A stretch of DNA of 64,000 bases from Prauserella muralis. Lineage in GTDB: Bacteria; Actinomycetota; Actinomycetes; Mycobacteriales; Pseudonocardiaceae. The DNA is taken from assembly GCF_003202285.1 (NCBI RefSeq), contig NZ_MASW01000007.1:496001-560000 (forward strand), read 5' to 3'. Positions 10,566 to 18,617 of this stretch are shown here, piece after piece. The position numbers and the translations under genes are program-made. Each line of letters begins with the position of its first letter. Position 1 is the stretch's first letter. The notes beneath the pieces are model-generated. The model saw only the letters and a program-made list of their open reading frames with translations, was not told where the DNA came from and searched no databases.

Positions 10566-11017
10566 TCCTGCCAGGTGAACAGCTCCTCGCCCGCCGCCAC
10601 CGCCGTGCCGGGTTCCGCGGGGGCCAGCACCTCCTGGCGCGCGTCGAGCGCCACCACCGGCACGATCGGCGAGTATCCCGCCTCGCGCACGGCGTCCGGG
10701 TCCCAGCCGACGACGGGCTGGCCCGCGCGCACCGACTCGCCCTGCACCACGTGCAGCGTGAACCCCGTGCCCTTCTGCTTCACCGTGTCGATGCCCAGGT
10801 GCACCAGTACCGCCCTGCCGTCCTCGCCCGCCACCACGAACGCGTGGGGGTGGAGTGTGACGACCGTGCCGTCGATGGGGGCCACGGCGTCGGCACGGCC
10901 GCCCGCCGGCTGCACGGCGATGCCCGGGCCCACCATGGCCTGCGCGAACACGGGATCGGGAACGTCGGCCATCGCCGCCACGGTGCCCGCGACCGGGCTC
11001 TGCACCGACAGCGTCAC
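10562..11017 (-). CDS. crr: PTS sugar transporter subunit IIA (glucose/GlcNAc family)
   Basis: Phosphotransfer protein that takes phosphate from HPr and passes it to IIB. The 151 residues form the IIA-glucose beta-sandwich: SPVAGTV near 7-13, AVAPIDGTV near 44-52, His58 in PHAF and the phosphorylated His73 in VHLGIDT. The GTG start overlaps the IIB stop (GTGA at 11014-11017). With IIB, IIC and HPr as separate genes here, the arrangement resembles the Streptomyces N-acetylglucosamine system. Confidence 0.93.
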   Translation of the reverse strand: MTLSVQSPVAGTVAAMADVPDPVFAQAMVGPGIAVQPAGGRADAVAPIDGTVVTLHPHAFVVAGEDGRAVLVHLGIDTVKQKGTGFTLHVVQGESVRAGQPVVGWDPDAVREAGYSPIVPVVALDARQEVLAPAEPGTAVAAGEELFTWQD

Positions 11018-11250
11018 ATCAGGTCCTGGATGTCGCTGGCGATGGTGTCGGCCTCGGGGCCGACGATCACCTGAACGACGTCGCCGACCTTGACCACGCC
11101 GTGCGCGCCCGCCCGCTTCAGCGCGGGCTCGTCGACGAGTGAACCGTCCTCCAGCTCGCAGCGCAGCCGCGTGATGCAGCCCTCGATCTCGATGACGTTG
11201 TCCGCGCCGCCGAGCGCCGCGAGGATCTGCTCCGGCCTTTCGTCCGCCAT
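11014..11250 (-). CDS. PTS IIB subunit (glucose/GlcNAc family)
   Basis: A 78-residue IIB domain with the phosphorylated cysteine Cys25 in IEGCITRLR. ATG at 11250 has GGAGGC upstream. It is co-transcribed with IIA and divergent from the DasR-like regulator, with a dre operator in the shared promoter region. It passes phosphate from IIA to sugar bound at the IIC encoded at 12199. Confidence 0.93.
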   Translation of the reverse strand: MADERPEQILAALGGADNVIEIEGCITRLRCELEDGSLVDEPALKRAGAHGVVKVGDVVQVIVGPEADTIASDIQDLM

Positions 11251-11358
11251 TGCGGCCTCCTGATCGCCTCTGCCCTGGTCGTGTAGTCGTGTCCGGGTAC
11301 GAACTCGTAACGGTGGTTGACACCCGGTCGGGTAACGGAGCATTCTGCCCCATCAATA

Positions 11359-11374
11359 AATGGTCTAGACCGGA
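11359..11374. promoter_or_regulatory. dre operator (DasR-binding site)
   Basis: AATGGTCTAGACCGGA carries the palindromic core TGGTCTAGACC, matching the DasR-responsive element of Streptomyces (ACTGGTCTAGACCACT-like, from memory) apart from its ends. It lies between the divergent IIB (start 11250) and dasR-like (start 11417) genes and could control both sides. Confidence 0.85.
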
Positions 11375-11416
11375 ACGTACCAATCTTCCGCGGCGAGCGC
11401 GAGTACGGAGGTGCCG

Positions 11417-12202
11417 ATGAGCTCGGCGACAGGCACGCGCCCCGACCGCGTCATCGACGGGCCCACCCCGAAGCACACGCAGCTGCGCGAGATCCTGTGC
11501 CGGATGGCCGAACGGGAGCTGCCACCGGGCTCGCCCATTCCCTCCGAGCGCGAACTCGCCGAGCGCTACGACGTCTCCCGGCTCACGGTCCGCACGGCGA
11601 TCGGCAAGCTGGTCGACGAGGGCCTGCTGACCAGGGTCCGAGGCAAAGGCACGTTCACCGCCGCGCGGCGGATGGACCTGCGGCTGTCACTGATGTCGTT
11701 CACGGCCGAGATGCGCCGCCGCGGACTCGTGCCCGCCTCCCGCGTGCTCGGCAGCGGCAGCCGGGTCCCGCCGAGGGCCACCGCGGCGGCGCTGCGGCTC
11801 GACGGCGCGGAGGGCGCCCAGCACCTGCACCGGCTGCGCCTCGCCGACGGCGTTCCCCTCGCCGTCGAGCAGGGCTGGTACCACCCGAGGGCGGTGCCCG
11901 GCCTCGGCGAGCTGGATCTCACCGACTCCCTCTACGCGCAACTCGCCGAACGCCACGGCCTGCGCTTCGACACCGCCTGGCAGACGGTCTGGGCGGAGTC
12001 GGCGGGCGCAGGCACGGCACGGCTGCTCGGTGTGCGCACCGGCAGCCCGCTACTCGTCTTCCGCAGGATCTCCAGCGTGCGCGGAGAACCCGTGGAGGAC
12101 ATGACGTCCTGGTACCGGGGAGATCGCTACCAGGTGACCATGCAACTGGACCGGAGTGCCCCGGATTCCGGCCCGCTTTCGGAACATGGAGGACGCCCAT
12201 GA
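11417..12202 (+). CDS. dasR: GntR/HutC-family regulator, DasR-like
   Basis: Transcription factor expected to repress GlcNAc uptake and catabolism until glucosamine-6-phosphate binds. It has 261 residues: a winged-helix domain at about 18-85 (ELAERYDVSRLTVRTAIGKL recognition region, RGKGTF wing) and a UTRA effector domain at about 100-250. ATG 11417 is chosen because GGAGG ends five bases before it. The dre site 43 bases upstream suggests autoregulation, and its stop overlaps the IIC start (ATGA). Confidence 0.88.
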   Translation: MSSATGTRPDRVIDGPTPKHTQLREILCRMAERELPPGSPIPSERELAERYDVSRLTVRTAIGKLVDEGLLTRVRGKGTFTAARRMDLRLSLMSFTAEMRRRGLVPASRVLGSGSRVPPRATAAALRLDGAEGAQHLHRLRLADGVPLAVEQGWYHPRAVPGLGELDLTDSLYAQLAERHGLRFDTAWQTVWAESAGAGTARLLGVRTGSPLLVFRRISSVRGEPVEDMTSWYRGDRYQVTMQLDRSAPDSGPLSEHGGRP

Positions 12203-13476
12203 GCTCGACGAAGGCGGAATCGAAGGGCAAGGGCAAACGCTTGGCGGGGCTGCAACGCTTCGGCCGCAGCCTGATGCTGCCGATCGCCACGCTCCCCGCG
12301 GCGGGCCTGCTGCTGCGGCTCGGCCAGGACGACATGCTTGGCCGGTGGTCGGCGACCGAGGACATCGCGAAGGTGCTCGCGGCGGCGGGCGGCGGGCTGT
12401 TCGACTGGCTGCCGCTGCTGTTCGCGGTCGGCATCGCGGTCGGCTTCGCCCGCAAGGGCGACGGCTCCACCGGTGTGGCCGCCGTCGTCGGTTTCGTGGT
12501 GTTCAACAAGGTCGTGCAGGTGTTCGCACCCATCGAGGAGCTCGACGGCTTCTCGGAGGGCTGGTACCTGCAACCGATCAAATGGCCCTACAGCGTGCTC
12601 TCCGGTGTCGTGGTGGGGCTCGTGACCGCGGTGCTGTGGCAGCGGTTCCACCGGATCAAGCTGCCGCCCTACCTCGCGTTCTTCGGCGGGCGCCGGTTCG
12701 TGCCGATCGTCAACTCGTTCGCGCTGCTGCTGCTCGGTGTGGTGTTCGGCCTGGTGTTCCCCGTGATCGACAACGCGATGCACTGGCTGGGCGAAGCGGT
12801 CACGAGTGACGCCGTCATCGGCGGTGGCGTCTACGGCATGCTCAACCGGCTGCTCATCCCCGTCGGTCTGCACCAGCTCATCAACGTGCCCGTCTGGCTC
12901 ATCTTCGACGGCGGTGACATCAACAACTTCTTCGACGGCGACCCGAACGCGGGCGCGTTCATGACCGGCTTCTTCCCGATCTTCATGTTCGCCCTGCCCG
13001 CGGCGGCGCTGGCGATCTGGCAGACGGCGCGCCCCAGCCAGAAGAAGATCGTCGGCGGCATCATGATCTCCGCCGCGCTGACGTCGTTCCTCACCGGCGT
13101 GACCGAGCCGATCGAGTTCGCGTTCATGTTCGTGGCCTGGCCGCTGTATGTGATCCACGCCGTGCTCACCGGGTTGTCGCTGGCGCTGGTGAACGCCCTG
13201 GACATCCACCTCGGGTTCTCGTTCTCCGCGGGTGGCATCGACTTCCTGCTCAACGCGGGCGCGCCCGCGGCCAGCAAGGCGTGGCTGCTGATCCCGATCG
13301 GCCTGGTCTACGCGGTGATCTACTACCTGCTGTTCCGCTGGGTGATCACCAAGTGGAACCTGCGCACGCCAGGCCGCGAGGAGGACGAGGAGATCACCGC
13401 CGCCGAGACACCGGAGGATCCCGCGGCCGCCAAGGAGGGCCGGGAGACCACGCGGGCCGAGTCGGCCCAGTCCTAG
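12199..13476 (+). CDS. nagE: PTS IIC membrane permease, N-acetylglucosamine type
   Basis: Membrane channel that carries and releases the phosphorylated sugar. The 425 residues contain about ten membrane helices, with family signatures GFARKGDGSTGVAAVV, GLHQLINVPVW and the substrate-binding loop TGVTEPIEFAFMF. No fused IIB domain is present; the charged tail ends after the last helix. GGAGGA precedes the ATG at 12199, which overlaps the dasR-like stop. GlcNAc rather than glucose is inferred from the DasR/dre context. Confidence 0.9.
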   Translation: MSSTKAESKGKGKRLAGLQRFGRSLMLPIATLPAAGLLLRLGQDDMLGRWSATEDIAKVLAAAGGGLFDWLPLLFAVGIAVGFARKGDGSTGVAAVVGFVVFNKVVQVFAPIEELDGFSEGWYLQPIKWPYSVLSGVVVGLVTAVLWQRFHRIKLPPYLAFFGGRRFVPIVNSFALLLLGVVFGLVFPVIDNAMHWLGEAVTSDAVIGGGVYGMLNRLLIPVGLHQLINVPVWLIFDGGDINNFFDGDPNAGAFMTGFFPIFMFALPAAALAIWQTARPSQKKIVGGIMISAALTSFLTGVTEPIEFAFMFVAWPLYVIHAVLTGLSLALVNALDIHLGFSFSAGGIDFLLNAGAPAASKAWLLIPIGLVYAVIYYLLFRWVITKWNLRTPGREEDEEITAAETPEDPAAAKEGRETTRAESAQS

Positions 13477-13505
13477 CCCGGCGCCCGGTGGGAGGAGAAG
13501 AGCAC

Positions 13506-13772
13506 ATGGTGCAACGCACGGTGACGGTGGCGAGCAAGGTCGGCCTGCACGCCCGGCCCGCCGCCCTGGTCGCGAAGGCCGCGGCGGCGCAGCCGGTGCC
13601 GGTGACGATCGCCAGGAACGGCGGCGAACCGGTGCCCGCGGGCAGCGTGCTGAACCTGATGACGCTCGGCGCGCGACACGGCGAGGAGGTGGTGATCGCC
13701 GCCGACGGCGACGGAGCCGAGGCGGCCGTCGACGCGATCGCCGCCCTCGTGGCCAGCGACCTCGACGAGTAG
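13506..13772 (+). CDS. ptsH: HPr phosphocarrier protein
   Basis: General PTS phosphocarrier between enzyme I and IIA. It has 88 residues with the active His15 in KVGLHARPA and a Ser47 in GSVLNLMTLGA at the position of the regulatory serine of low-GC relatives. GGGAGGAG lies about ten bases upstream of the ATG. It is the last gene of dasR-IIC-ptsH, directly followed by the palindromic repeat at 13788. No enzyme I gene is in the window. Confidence 0.96.
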   Translation: MVQRTVTVASKVGLHARPAALVAKAAAAQPVPVTIARNGGEPVPAGSVLNLMTLGARHGEEVVIAADGDGAEAAVDAIAALVASDLDE

Positions 13773-13787
13773 CCGAGCGCCTCGGGC

Positions 13788-13876
13788 AAGCTCCCCAATG
13801 CGGCATTCGCTCCACTGGATGGAGCGAATGCCGCATTGGCTCCATCCAGTGGAACAAATGTGGCATTGGGGAGCTT
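13788..13876. repeat. 89-bp three-core palindromic repeat, copy A
   Basis: Outer arms AAGCTCCCC and GGGGAGCTT are perfectly complementary. Inside are three 11-base cores, AATGCGGCATT (13797), AATGCCGCATT (13827) and AATGTGGCATT (13857), on an exact 30-base period with 19-base spacers. The first spacer is itself a hairpin (CGCTCCA-N5-TGGAGCG). It is AT-richer than its surroundings. A near-identical copy lies at 39637. It starts 16 bases after the ptsH stop. Confidence 0.92.
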
Positions 13877-13897
13877 GGGGGCGGGTAACCCGGGGAC

Positions 13898-14185
13898 ATG
13901 GAACGACGGCGCGAGGGGCCCCGCACGCGGGAGGACTACGCGCGCGGTCTGCCCGACTACCACGACCCGACCGCCGGGTTCGGCGGTGCCGCACCCGCCT
14001 ACAGCGCGCTCACCCTGCGGATCGTGCTGGCGAGCGTCGCCGTGCTGCTGTCGATCGGTGGCGCCGTGCTGTTCGCCGTCAACGGTGTCGTCTGGGGCAT
14101 CGTGCTGCTGTCGGTGTTCGCCGTCATCATGGCGATCGATCTCGGCTGGGTGGTCCACCGCAAGCGGCGCGGCGAGCCCGGCTGA
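13898..14185 (+). CDS. Small two-helix membrane protein
   Basis: A 95-residue protein with a charged N-terminus (MERRREGPRTREDYARG), two hydrophobic helices at about 40-61 and 65-86, and a basic end (HRKRRG). It resembles short proteins annotated DUF6343 in actinobacteria, a tentative recollection. It is co-directional with the next two genes, 14 bases before the phosphoribosyltransferase. Function unknown. Confidence 0.65.
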   Translation: MERRREGPRTREDYARGLPDYHDPTAGFGGAAPAYSALTLRIVLASVAVLLSIGGAVLFAVNGVVWGIVLLSVFAVIMAIDLGWVVHRKRRGEPG

Positions 14186-14199
14186 GGTGAGGAGAGCCC

Positions 14200-14859
14200 A
14201 TGCAGTGGCACACGAGTACCACCAACCGGACGTTCGCCGACCGGCGGCAGGCGGGCCGCGTCCTCGGCGACCTGCTACGTGACCGGGACTGGGCGGATCC
14301 GATCGTGCTGGGCCTGGCCCGCGGCGGCGTGCCGGTGGCCGCGGAGGTGGCCTCCGCGCTCGGCGCCTCGCTCGGCGTCGCCGTGGCCCGCAAGATCGGC
14401 GCACCCGGCCATCCCGAGTTCGGCATCGGGGCGGTCACCGCGCACGGCCCGGCGAGCTACGACGACAACAGCGTGCGGATGCTCGGCCTGACACCCGAGG
14501 ACCTCGAGCGGGCCTGCGAGCGCGAACGCGCGGAGGCGCAGCGCCGGGTCGAGCACTACCAGCGGGGCCGCGAACCCGAACGCATCGAGGGCCGCGACGT
14601 GATCCTCGTCGACGACGGGCTGGCCACCGGCGTCACCGCCACCGCGGCCCTGCGTGCGCTGCGCGAGGACGGCCCCCGGCGGCTGGTGCTGGCGGCGCCC
14701 GTGTGCGCCGTGCCGGCCGCCGCGAGCCTGCGGGAGGTGGCCGACGAGGTGGTGTGCGCCTCCGAGCCGCCCGACTTCCGGGCCGTCGGCCAGTGGTACG
14801 CCGATTTCGGCCAGACCAGCGACGACGAGGTCGTCGACCTGCTGGAGAAGGGGGTGTGA
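14200..14859 (+). CDS. Phosphoribosyltransferase-domain protein
   Basis: A 219-residue protein with a complete PRPP-binding motif VILVDDGLATGVTA (134-147, Asp138 and Asp139) and an N-terminal loop LGLARGGVPVA. The base substrate is not known; such proteins are often called ComF-like or PRTase in the absence of data. Immediately followed by an alpha/beta hydrolase gene three bases later. In M. tuberculosis Rv0571c these two domains occur in a single protein (from memory), so the two products probably act together. GGTGAGGAG lies upstream of the ATG. Confidence 0.85.
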   Translation: MQWHTSTTNRTFADRRQAGRVLGDLLRDRDWADPIVLGLARGGVPVAAEVASALGASLGVAVARKIGAPGHPEFGIGAVTAHGPASYDDNSVRMLGLTPEDLERACERERAEAQRRVEHYQRGREPERIEGRDVILVDDGLATGVTATAALRALREDGPRRLVLAAPVCAVPAAASLREVADEVVCASEPPDFRAVGQWYADFGQTSDDEVVDLLEKGV

Positions 14860-14862
14860 ACG

Positions 14863-15510
14863 GTGACAGTGCCCTTCGCCGTCGACACCGAGCGCACGTC
14901 GCTGCCCGGTGACCTCACCGTGCCCGCCGACGCGCGTGGCGTGGTGGTCTTCGCACACGGCTCCGGCAGCTCCCGGCAGAGCCCGCGCAACGTCGCCGTG
15001 GCCAGGACCCTGCAGGACGACCGGCTGGCGACGTTGCTGTTCGACCTGCTCGACGCCGAGGAGGAACGCGAGGACGCGGCCACGGCGGAGCTGCGCTTCG
15101 ACATCGGCCTGCTCGCCGGGCGGCTGGTGGAGGCCCTCGACCAGGTCGCACGGGACGAACGCACCCGGGGGCTGCCGGTCGGGGTGTTCGGCGCGAGCAC
15201 CGGTGCCGCCGCCGCGCTGGTGGCGGCCGCCCGCCGCCCCGGCCTGGTGCGCGCCGTGGTGTCCCGCGGCGGCCGGCCCGACCTCGCCGGAGAGGCCCTC
15301 GACGACGTGACCTGCCCCGTGCTGCTCGTCGTGGGAGAACTCGACCCGCAGGTGCTGCAGCTCAACGAGCAGGCGGCCCGGCGCCTGGCTGGTCCGCAGG
15401 AGCTGGCCGTGGTCCCCGGCGCCACGCACCTGTTCGAGGAGCCGGGCACACTGGAGCGGGTCGCGGAGCTGGCCGGAGGCTGGTTCGCCACCCACCTGAG
15501 TGCCGGCTGA
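14863..15510 (+). CDS. Alpha/beta hydrolase, dienelactone-hydrolase-like
   Basis: A 215-residue cytoplasmic hydrolase. The catalytic triad is visible as Ser112 (GASTGA), Asp161 (VGELDPQ) and His189 (GATHLFEE); an oxyanion-type segment FAHGSGSS is at 30-37. The likely start is the GTG at 14863, three bases after the phosphoribosyltransferase stop; a GTG six bases further is possible. Substrate unknown. The tight spacing implies co-translation with the phosphoribosyltransferase. Confidence 0.85.
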   Translation: MTVPFAVDTERTSLPGDLTVPADARGVVVFAHGSGSSRQSPRNVAVARTLQDDRLATLLFDLLDAEEEREDAATAELRFDIGLLAGRLVEALDQVARDERTRGLPVGVFGASTGAAAALVAAARRPGLVRAVVSRGGRPDLAGEALDDVTCPVLLVVGELDPQVLQLNEQAARRLAGPQELAVVPGATHLFEEPGTLERVAELAGGWFATHLSAG

Positions 15511-15536
15511 GCCGCCCGCCTTCGTAGGGTGGGCGC

Positions 15537-16349
15537 ATGGACAGTGTGCGCCTGGTCGAGCAGTGGCCCGTGGACAACGCCGCGACCGCGGTGGTGAGCG
15601 CCGACGGGACGCTGCTCGGCAGCCACGGCGACACCGCGCGCACCTTCCCGCTGGCCTCGGTGACGAAGCTGCTCACCGCCTACACGGCCCTGATCGCCCT
15701 GGAGGAGGGCGTGGTCGAGCTGGACACCCCCGCGGGCCCGGAGGGTGCCACGATCCGCCACCTGCTGGCGCACACCGCGGGGCTGAGTTTCAACGAGCAC
15801 AAGGTGCTCTCCCCTCCGGGCCGCCGCCGCATGTACTCCAACGCAGGCTTCGAGCAGCTCGCCGACGCGCTCGCCGAGCACTCCGGCATCGCCTTCGCCG
15901 ACTACCAGCAGGAGGCCGTGTTCGGGCCGCTGAAGCTGGCGAACACCCGGCTCGACGGCTCCCCCGCCGCGGGCGCGGTGTCCACTGTGGATGACCTGGT
16001 GGCGTTCGCGCGCGAGCTGCAGCGACCCACCCTGCTCGCGCCGTCCACTGTGGCCGAAGCGACTCAGGTGGTCTTCCCTGGGCTGAGCGGCGTGCTGCCC
16101 GGCTTCGGGCATCAGCAGAACAACGACTGGGGCCTCGGCTTCGAGATCCGCGACCACAAGGACCCGCACTGGACCGGACGGCGCAGCTCGCCGCGCACGT
16201 TCGGCCACTTCGGACAGTCCGGCACGTTCCTGTGGGCCGACCCGGACGCGGGCGCGGCCTGCGTCGTGCTGACCGACCGCACGTTCGGCCCGTGGGCCGC
16301 CGAGGCCTGGCCCGCCTACACCGACGCGGTGCTCAGCGAGCTGTCATGA
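15537..16349 (+). CDS. Serine hydrolase, class C beta-lactamase/DD-peptidase fold
   Basis: A 270-residue protein with the three motifs of the family: SxxK at Ser41-Val-Thr-Lys44, YSN at 100-102 and HFG at 224-226 (in place of KTG). No signal peptide is seen, so it is probably a cytoplasmic esterase or peptidase and not a resistance enzyme. ATG at 15537 follows a 26-base gap after the hydrolase. Its last 17 bases overlap the convergent dehydrogenase gene. Confidence 0.85.
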   Translation: MDSVRLVEQWPVDNAATAVVSADGTLLGSHGDTARTFPLASVTKLLTAYTALIALEEGVVELDTPAGPEGATIRHLLAHTAGLSFNEHKVLSPPGRRRMYSNAGFEQLADALAEHSGIAFADYQQEAVFGPLKLANTRLDGSPAAGAVSTVDDLVAFARELQRPTLLAPSTVAEATQVVFPGLSGVLPGFGHQQNNDWGLGFEIRDHKDPHWTGRRSSPRTFGHFGQSGTFLWADPDAGAACVVLTDRTFGPWAAEAWPAYTDAVLSELS

Positions 16350-17280
16350 CGCGGATCGGCTCGCCTGCCCGGTAGGCGGCGATGTTCTCCACCGCGTCGG
16401 TGTAGAACACCTCGTAGACGTCGCGCGTCACGTAGCCGATGTGCGGCGTGATCGTCACGTTCGGCAGCGAGCGCAGCGGGTGGTCGGCCGGCAGCGGCTC
16501 GGTGTCGAACACGTCGAGCGCGGCGCCGCCGATGCGCCGCTGCCGCAGAGCCTCCAGCAGCGCCGGCTCGTCCACGATCGGCCCGCGCGACGTGTTCACC
16601 AGCAGCCCGGTGGGCTTCATCGCGGCCAGTTCCGCCGCCCCGACCAGCCCGCGCGTGCGGCCGCTGAGCACGAGATGGATCGAGACGATGTCGGCGGAGG
16701 CGAACAGCTCCTGTTTCGACACGGCCGTCACGTCGTGCTCGGCGGCCCGCTCGGCGGTGAGGTTCTGACTCCACGCGATCGTGCGCATGCCGAACGCCTG
16801 GCCCACGCGTGCCACCCGCGAGCCGAGCCTGCCCAGCCCGAGCAGGCCCAGCGTCCGGCCGTGCAGGCTCTCACCGAGCCCGCGCTGCCAGCCACCCTCA
16901 CGCACCGAGGCGATCTCGGCGGGCAGGTTGCGCAGCGTGGCCAGGATCAGGCCCCACGTCAGCTCCACCGTCGGGTGCGGCAGGTAACCGGTGTGGGTCA
17001 CCACGATGCCGTGCCGCCCGGCCGCCTCCACGTCGATCGACGCGTTCCTGGGGCCCGTGCTGACGAGCAGCTTCAGGTCGGACAGCCGGGCCAGCAACTG
17101 TTCGGGAAACGGCGTACGCTCCCGCATCGCCACCACCACCTCGCACCCCGCGAGCCTGCGGACCAGCTCATCGTGGTCGGCGATGTGCTCGGTGAACACC
17201 TCGATCTCGGCGCCGAGGCTCGCCCAGTCGGCCAGCTCCAGCGCCACGTTCTGGTAGTCGTCGAGGATGGCGATCTTCAT
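16333..17280 (-). CDS. D-2-hydroxyacid dehydrogenase family protein
   Basis: NAD-dependent oxidoreductase of 315 residues. The Rossmann motif GLGRLG is at 148-153; catalytic Arg232 (NTSRGPI), Glu261 (DTEPLP) and His280 (TPHIGY) are all present. It belongs to the SerA/PdxB-like superfamily, but the substrate cannot be read and the C-terminal ACT domain of SerA is absent. The ATG at 17280 is clear. It stands alone on the minus strand, convergent with the serine hydrolase. Confidence 0.88.
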   Translation of the reverse strand: MKIAILDDYQNVALELADWASLGAEIEVFTEHIADHDELVRRLAGCEVVVAMRERTPFPEQLLARLSDLKLLVSTGPRNASIDVEAAGRHGIVVTHTGYLPHPTVELTWGLILATLRNLPAEIASVREGGWQRGLGESLHGRTLGLLGLGRLGSRVARVGQAFGMRTIAWSQNLTAERAAEHDVTAVSKQELFASADIVSIHLVLSGRTRGLVGAAELAAMKPTGLLVNTSRGPIVDEPALLEALRQRRIGGAALDVFDTEPLPADHPLRSLPNVTITPHIGYVTRDVYEVFYTDAVENIAAYRAGEPIRVMTAR

Positions 17281-17376
17281 GCCCCCAACCTAGGGCAGTG
17301 CTCAAGAAGCGCGCCAAGGGCCTTCGGCCGGGCCGCGCCCGCGGATCACCTCCGGCAGGCATCCTCTTGAACGGCC

Positions 17377-18576
17377 TCAGGGCACCAGCACGTCGACCCT
17401 CACGAGGTGGTGGTCGGAGGCGTCGTTCAGCCGCGCCAGCGGCGAGCCCGGCACCGGCCAGAACACACCGTCGCCCACCGCGACCAGGCCGCGGGAGGGC
17501 AGCACGTAGTCGACGCGCAGGTTGCCGGGCGCCTGGTCGTTGAAGTCGGCGGTATCGAGCCACGGGCTGCCCTCGTGGCCGGTGTTCGCGCCGCCCTGCT
17601 CCTCGGCCGCGACCGCCCCGCCCTGGCTCGCGGGGCGCGTGTCGTGCACCCGCGGTGCCCGGAGCAACTGACCGGCCGCACCGGCGACGCTGTCGCCGTC
17701 GACCGGGTCGGCGTTGTAGTCGCCGGCGACGACGAAGCGCTCGCCGGCCCGCAGCCCACCGCGCCTGCCCTGGTCGTCGTAGAGGTAACGGCCCTGGCCC
17801 GGCGTGACGTAGTCGGCCCAGAACCGGATCTCGTCGTGGTTGCGGGTGCCGTTGCGGTCCTCGGCACCGTCGAAGGTCGGCGGCGTGGGGTGCGCGGCGA
17901 GCAGGTGCACCGTCCGGCCGTGGACGCGGACCGGCACGTCCCAGTGCGACTTCGACGACAGGCGCAGCACGTCGAGCACCTCGGGCGCGTACCAGTCGGC
18001 GGGCTCGGGCGTCGCCGGGTCGTCCGGAAGCAGCGCCCCGGGCAGGTCCTTCCACAGGAAGCGCTGGAAGGTGCGCACCCTGGCGGTGTCGATCGGGTAC
18101 TTCGACAGCACCAGCATCCCGTACTGGCCCTCGAACCCGCCGAAGCCGTGGGCGTCGTTGCCGCCACCGACCGTGCCGTTGCGGTCCAGGTCGAACCCGG
18201 TGGGCACACCGGTGTTGACGGGCGCGGTGAACGCGTACGGGTAGTCGATGGGCCGTGCCCCGTTCTGCCCGATCTCCAGGTAGTTGTCCCGGAACGCGTC
18301 GGCGGCGGCGTTGTGCGGCACGTAGTCGAACTCGTTGACGAGCAGCACGTCGGGCCGGACCCGCTGGATGACCTCCGCGACCTCGCGGGCCTGCGCGTCA
18401 CCGGGCGTGGACAGATCGGCCAGCAGCGCGCCCTCGGCGGCACGGTTGAGCGAGGCGTTGAACGTCGCGAACCGCACCTCCGGCGGCGGGCCCGCGGGCG
18501 CGGCAGCGGCGGGTACGGCAGCGGCCGCGAGCAGGGCGGCGGCGAGCAGGGTCGGCCATCGGCGGAGTCGGGGCAT
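17377..18576 (-). CDS. Secreted endonuclease/exonuclease/phosphatase family protein
   Basis: A 399-residue exported protein: a Sec-type signal peptide (MPRLRRWPTLLAAALLAAAA ending near AAAAPAG) and an EEP domain. Family landmarks are RFATFNASLNR, VNEFDY (metal-binding Glu), LLAAHPTPP, VVAGDYNADP and the terminal DASDHHLVRVDV. The large inserts between landmarks are typical of secreted actinobacterial members, which may be phosphodiesterases, nucleases or sphingomyelinase-like. Substrate unknown. Confidence 0.85.
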   Translation of the reverse strand: MPRLRRWPTLLAAALLAAAAVPAAAAPAGPPPEVRFATFNASLNRAAEGALLADLSTPGDAQAREVAEVIQRVRPDVLLVNEFDYVPHNAAADAFRDNYLEIGQNGARPIDYPYAFTAPVNTGVPTGFDLDRNGTVGGGNDAHGFGGFEGQYGMLVLSKYPIDTARVRTFQRFLWKDLPGALLPDDPATPEPADWYAPEVLDVLRLSSKSHWDVPVRVHGRTVHLLAAHPTPPTFDGAEDRNGTRNHDEIRFWADYVTPGQGRYLYDDQGRRGGLRAGERFVVAGDYNADPVDGDSVAGAAGQLLRAPRVHDTRPASQGGAVAAEEQGGANTGHEGSPWLDTADFNDQAPGNLRVDYVLPSRGLVAVGDGVFWPVPGSPLARLNDASDHHLVRVDVLVP

Positions 18577-18617
18577 GCGCAGCACCCTAACCCGGTCAGG
18601 TGAACGCCGGTTGTCCG

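Noticed and set aside
13788-13876. Coding region (frames reading LPNAAFAPLDGANAAFAP-like sequence)
   Set aside because: The translation is a by-product of the repeat; it is noncoding, palindromic and occurs in the same form at 39637.
12127-13926. 599-residue open frame on the minus strand across the PTS IIC and HPr genes
   Set aside because: Arg/His-rich, low-complexity translation without family sequence; it mirrors the GC-rich codons of the real genes on the plus strand.
17281-17376. Terminator in the gap between the hydroxyacid dehydrogenase and the EEP gene
   Set aside because: Only short imperfect GGCC-rich stems are visible, no clear long hairpin.
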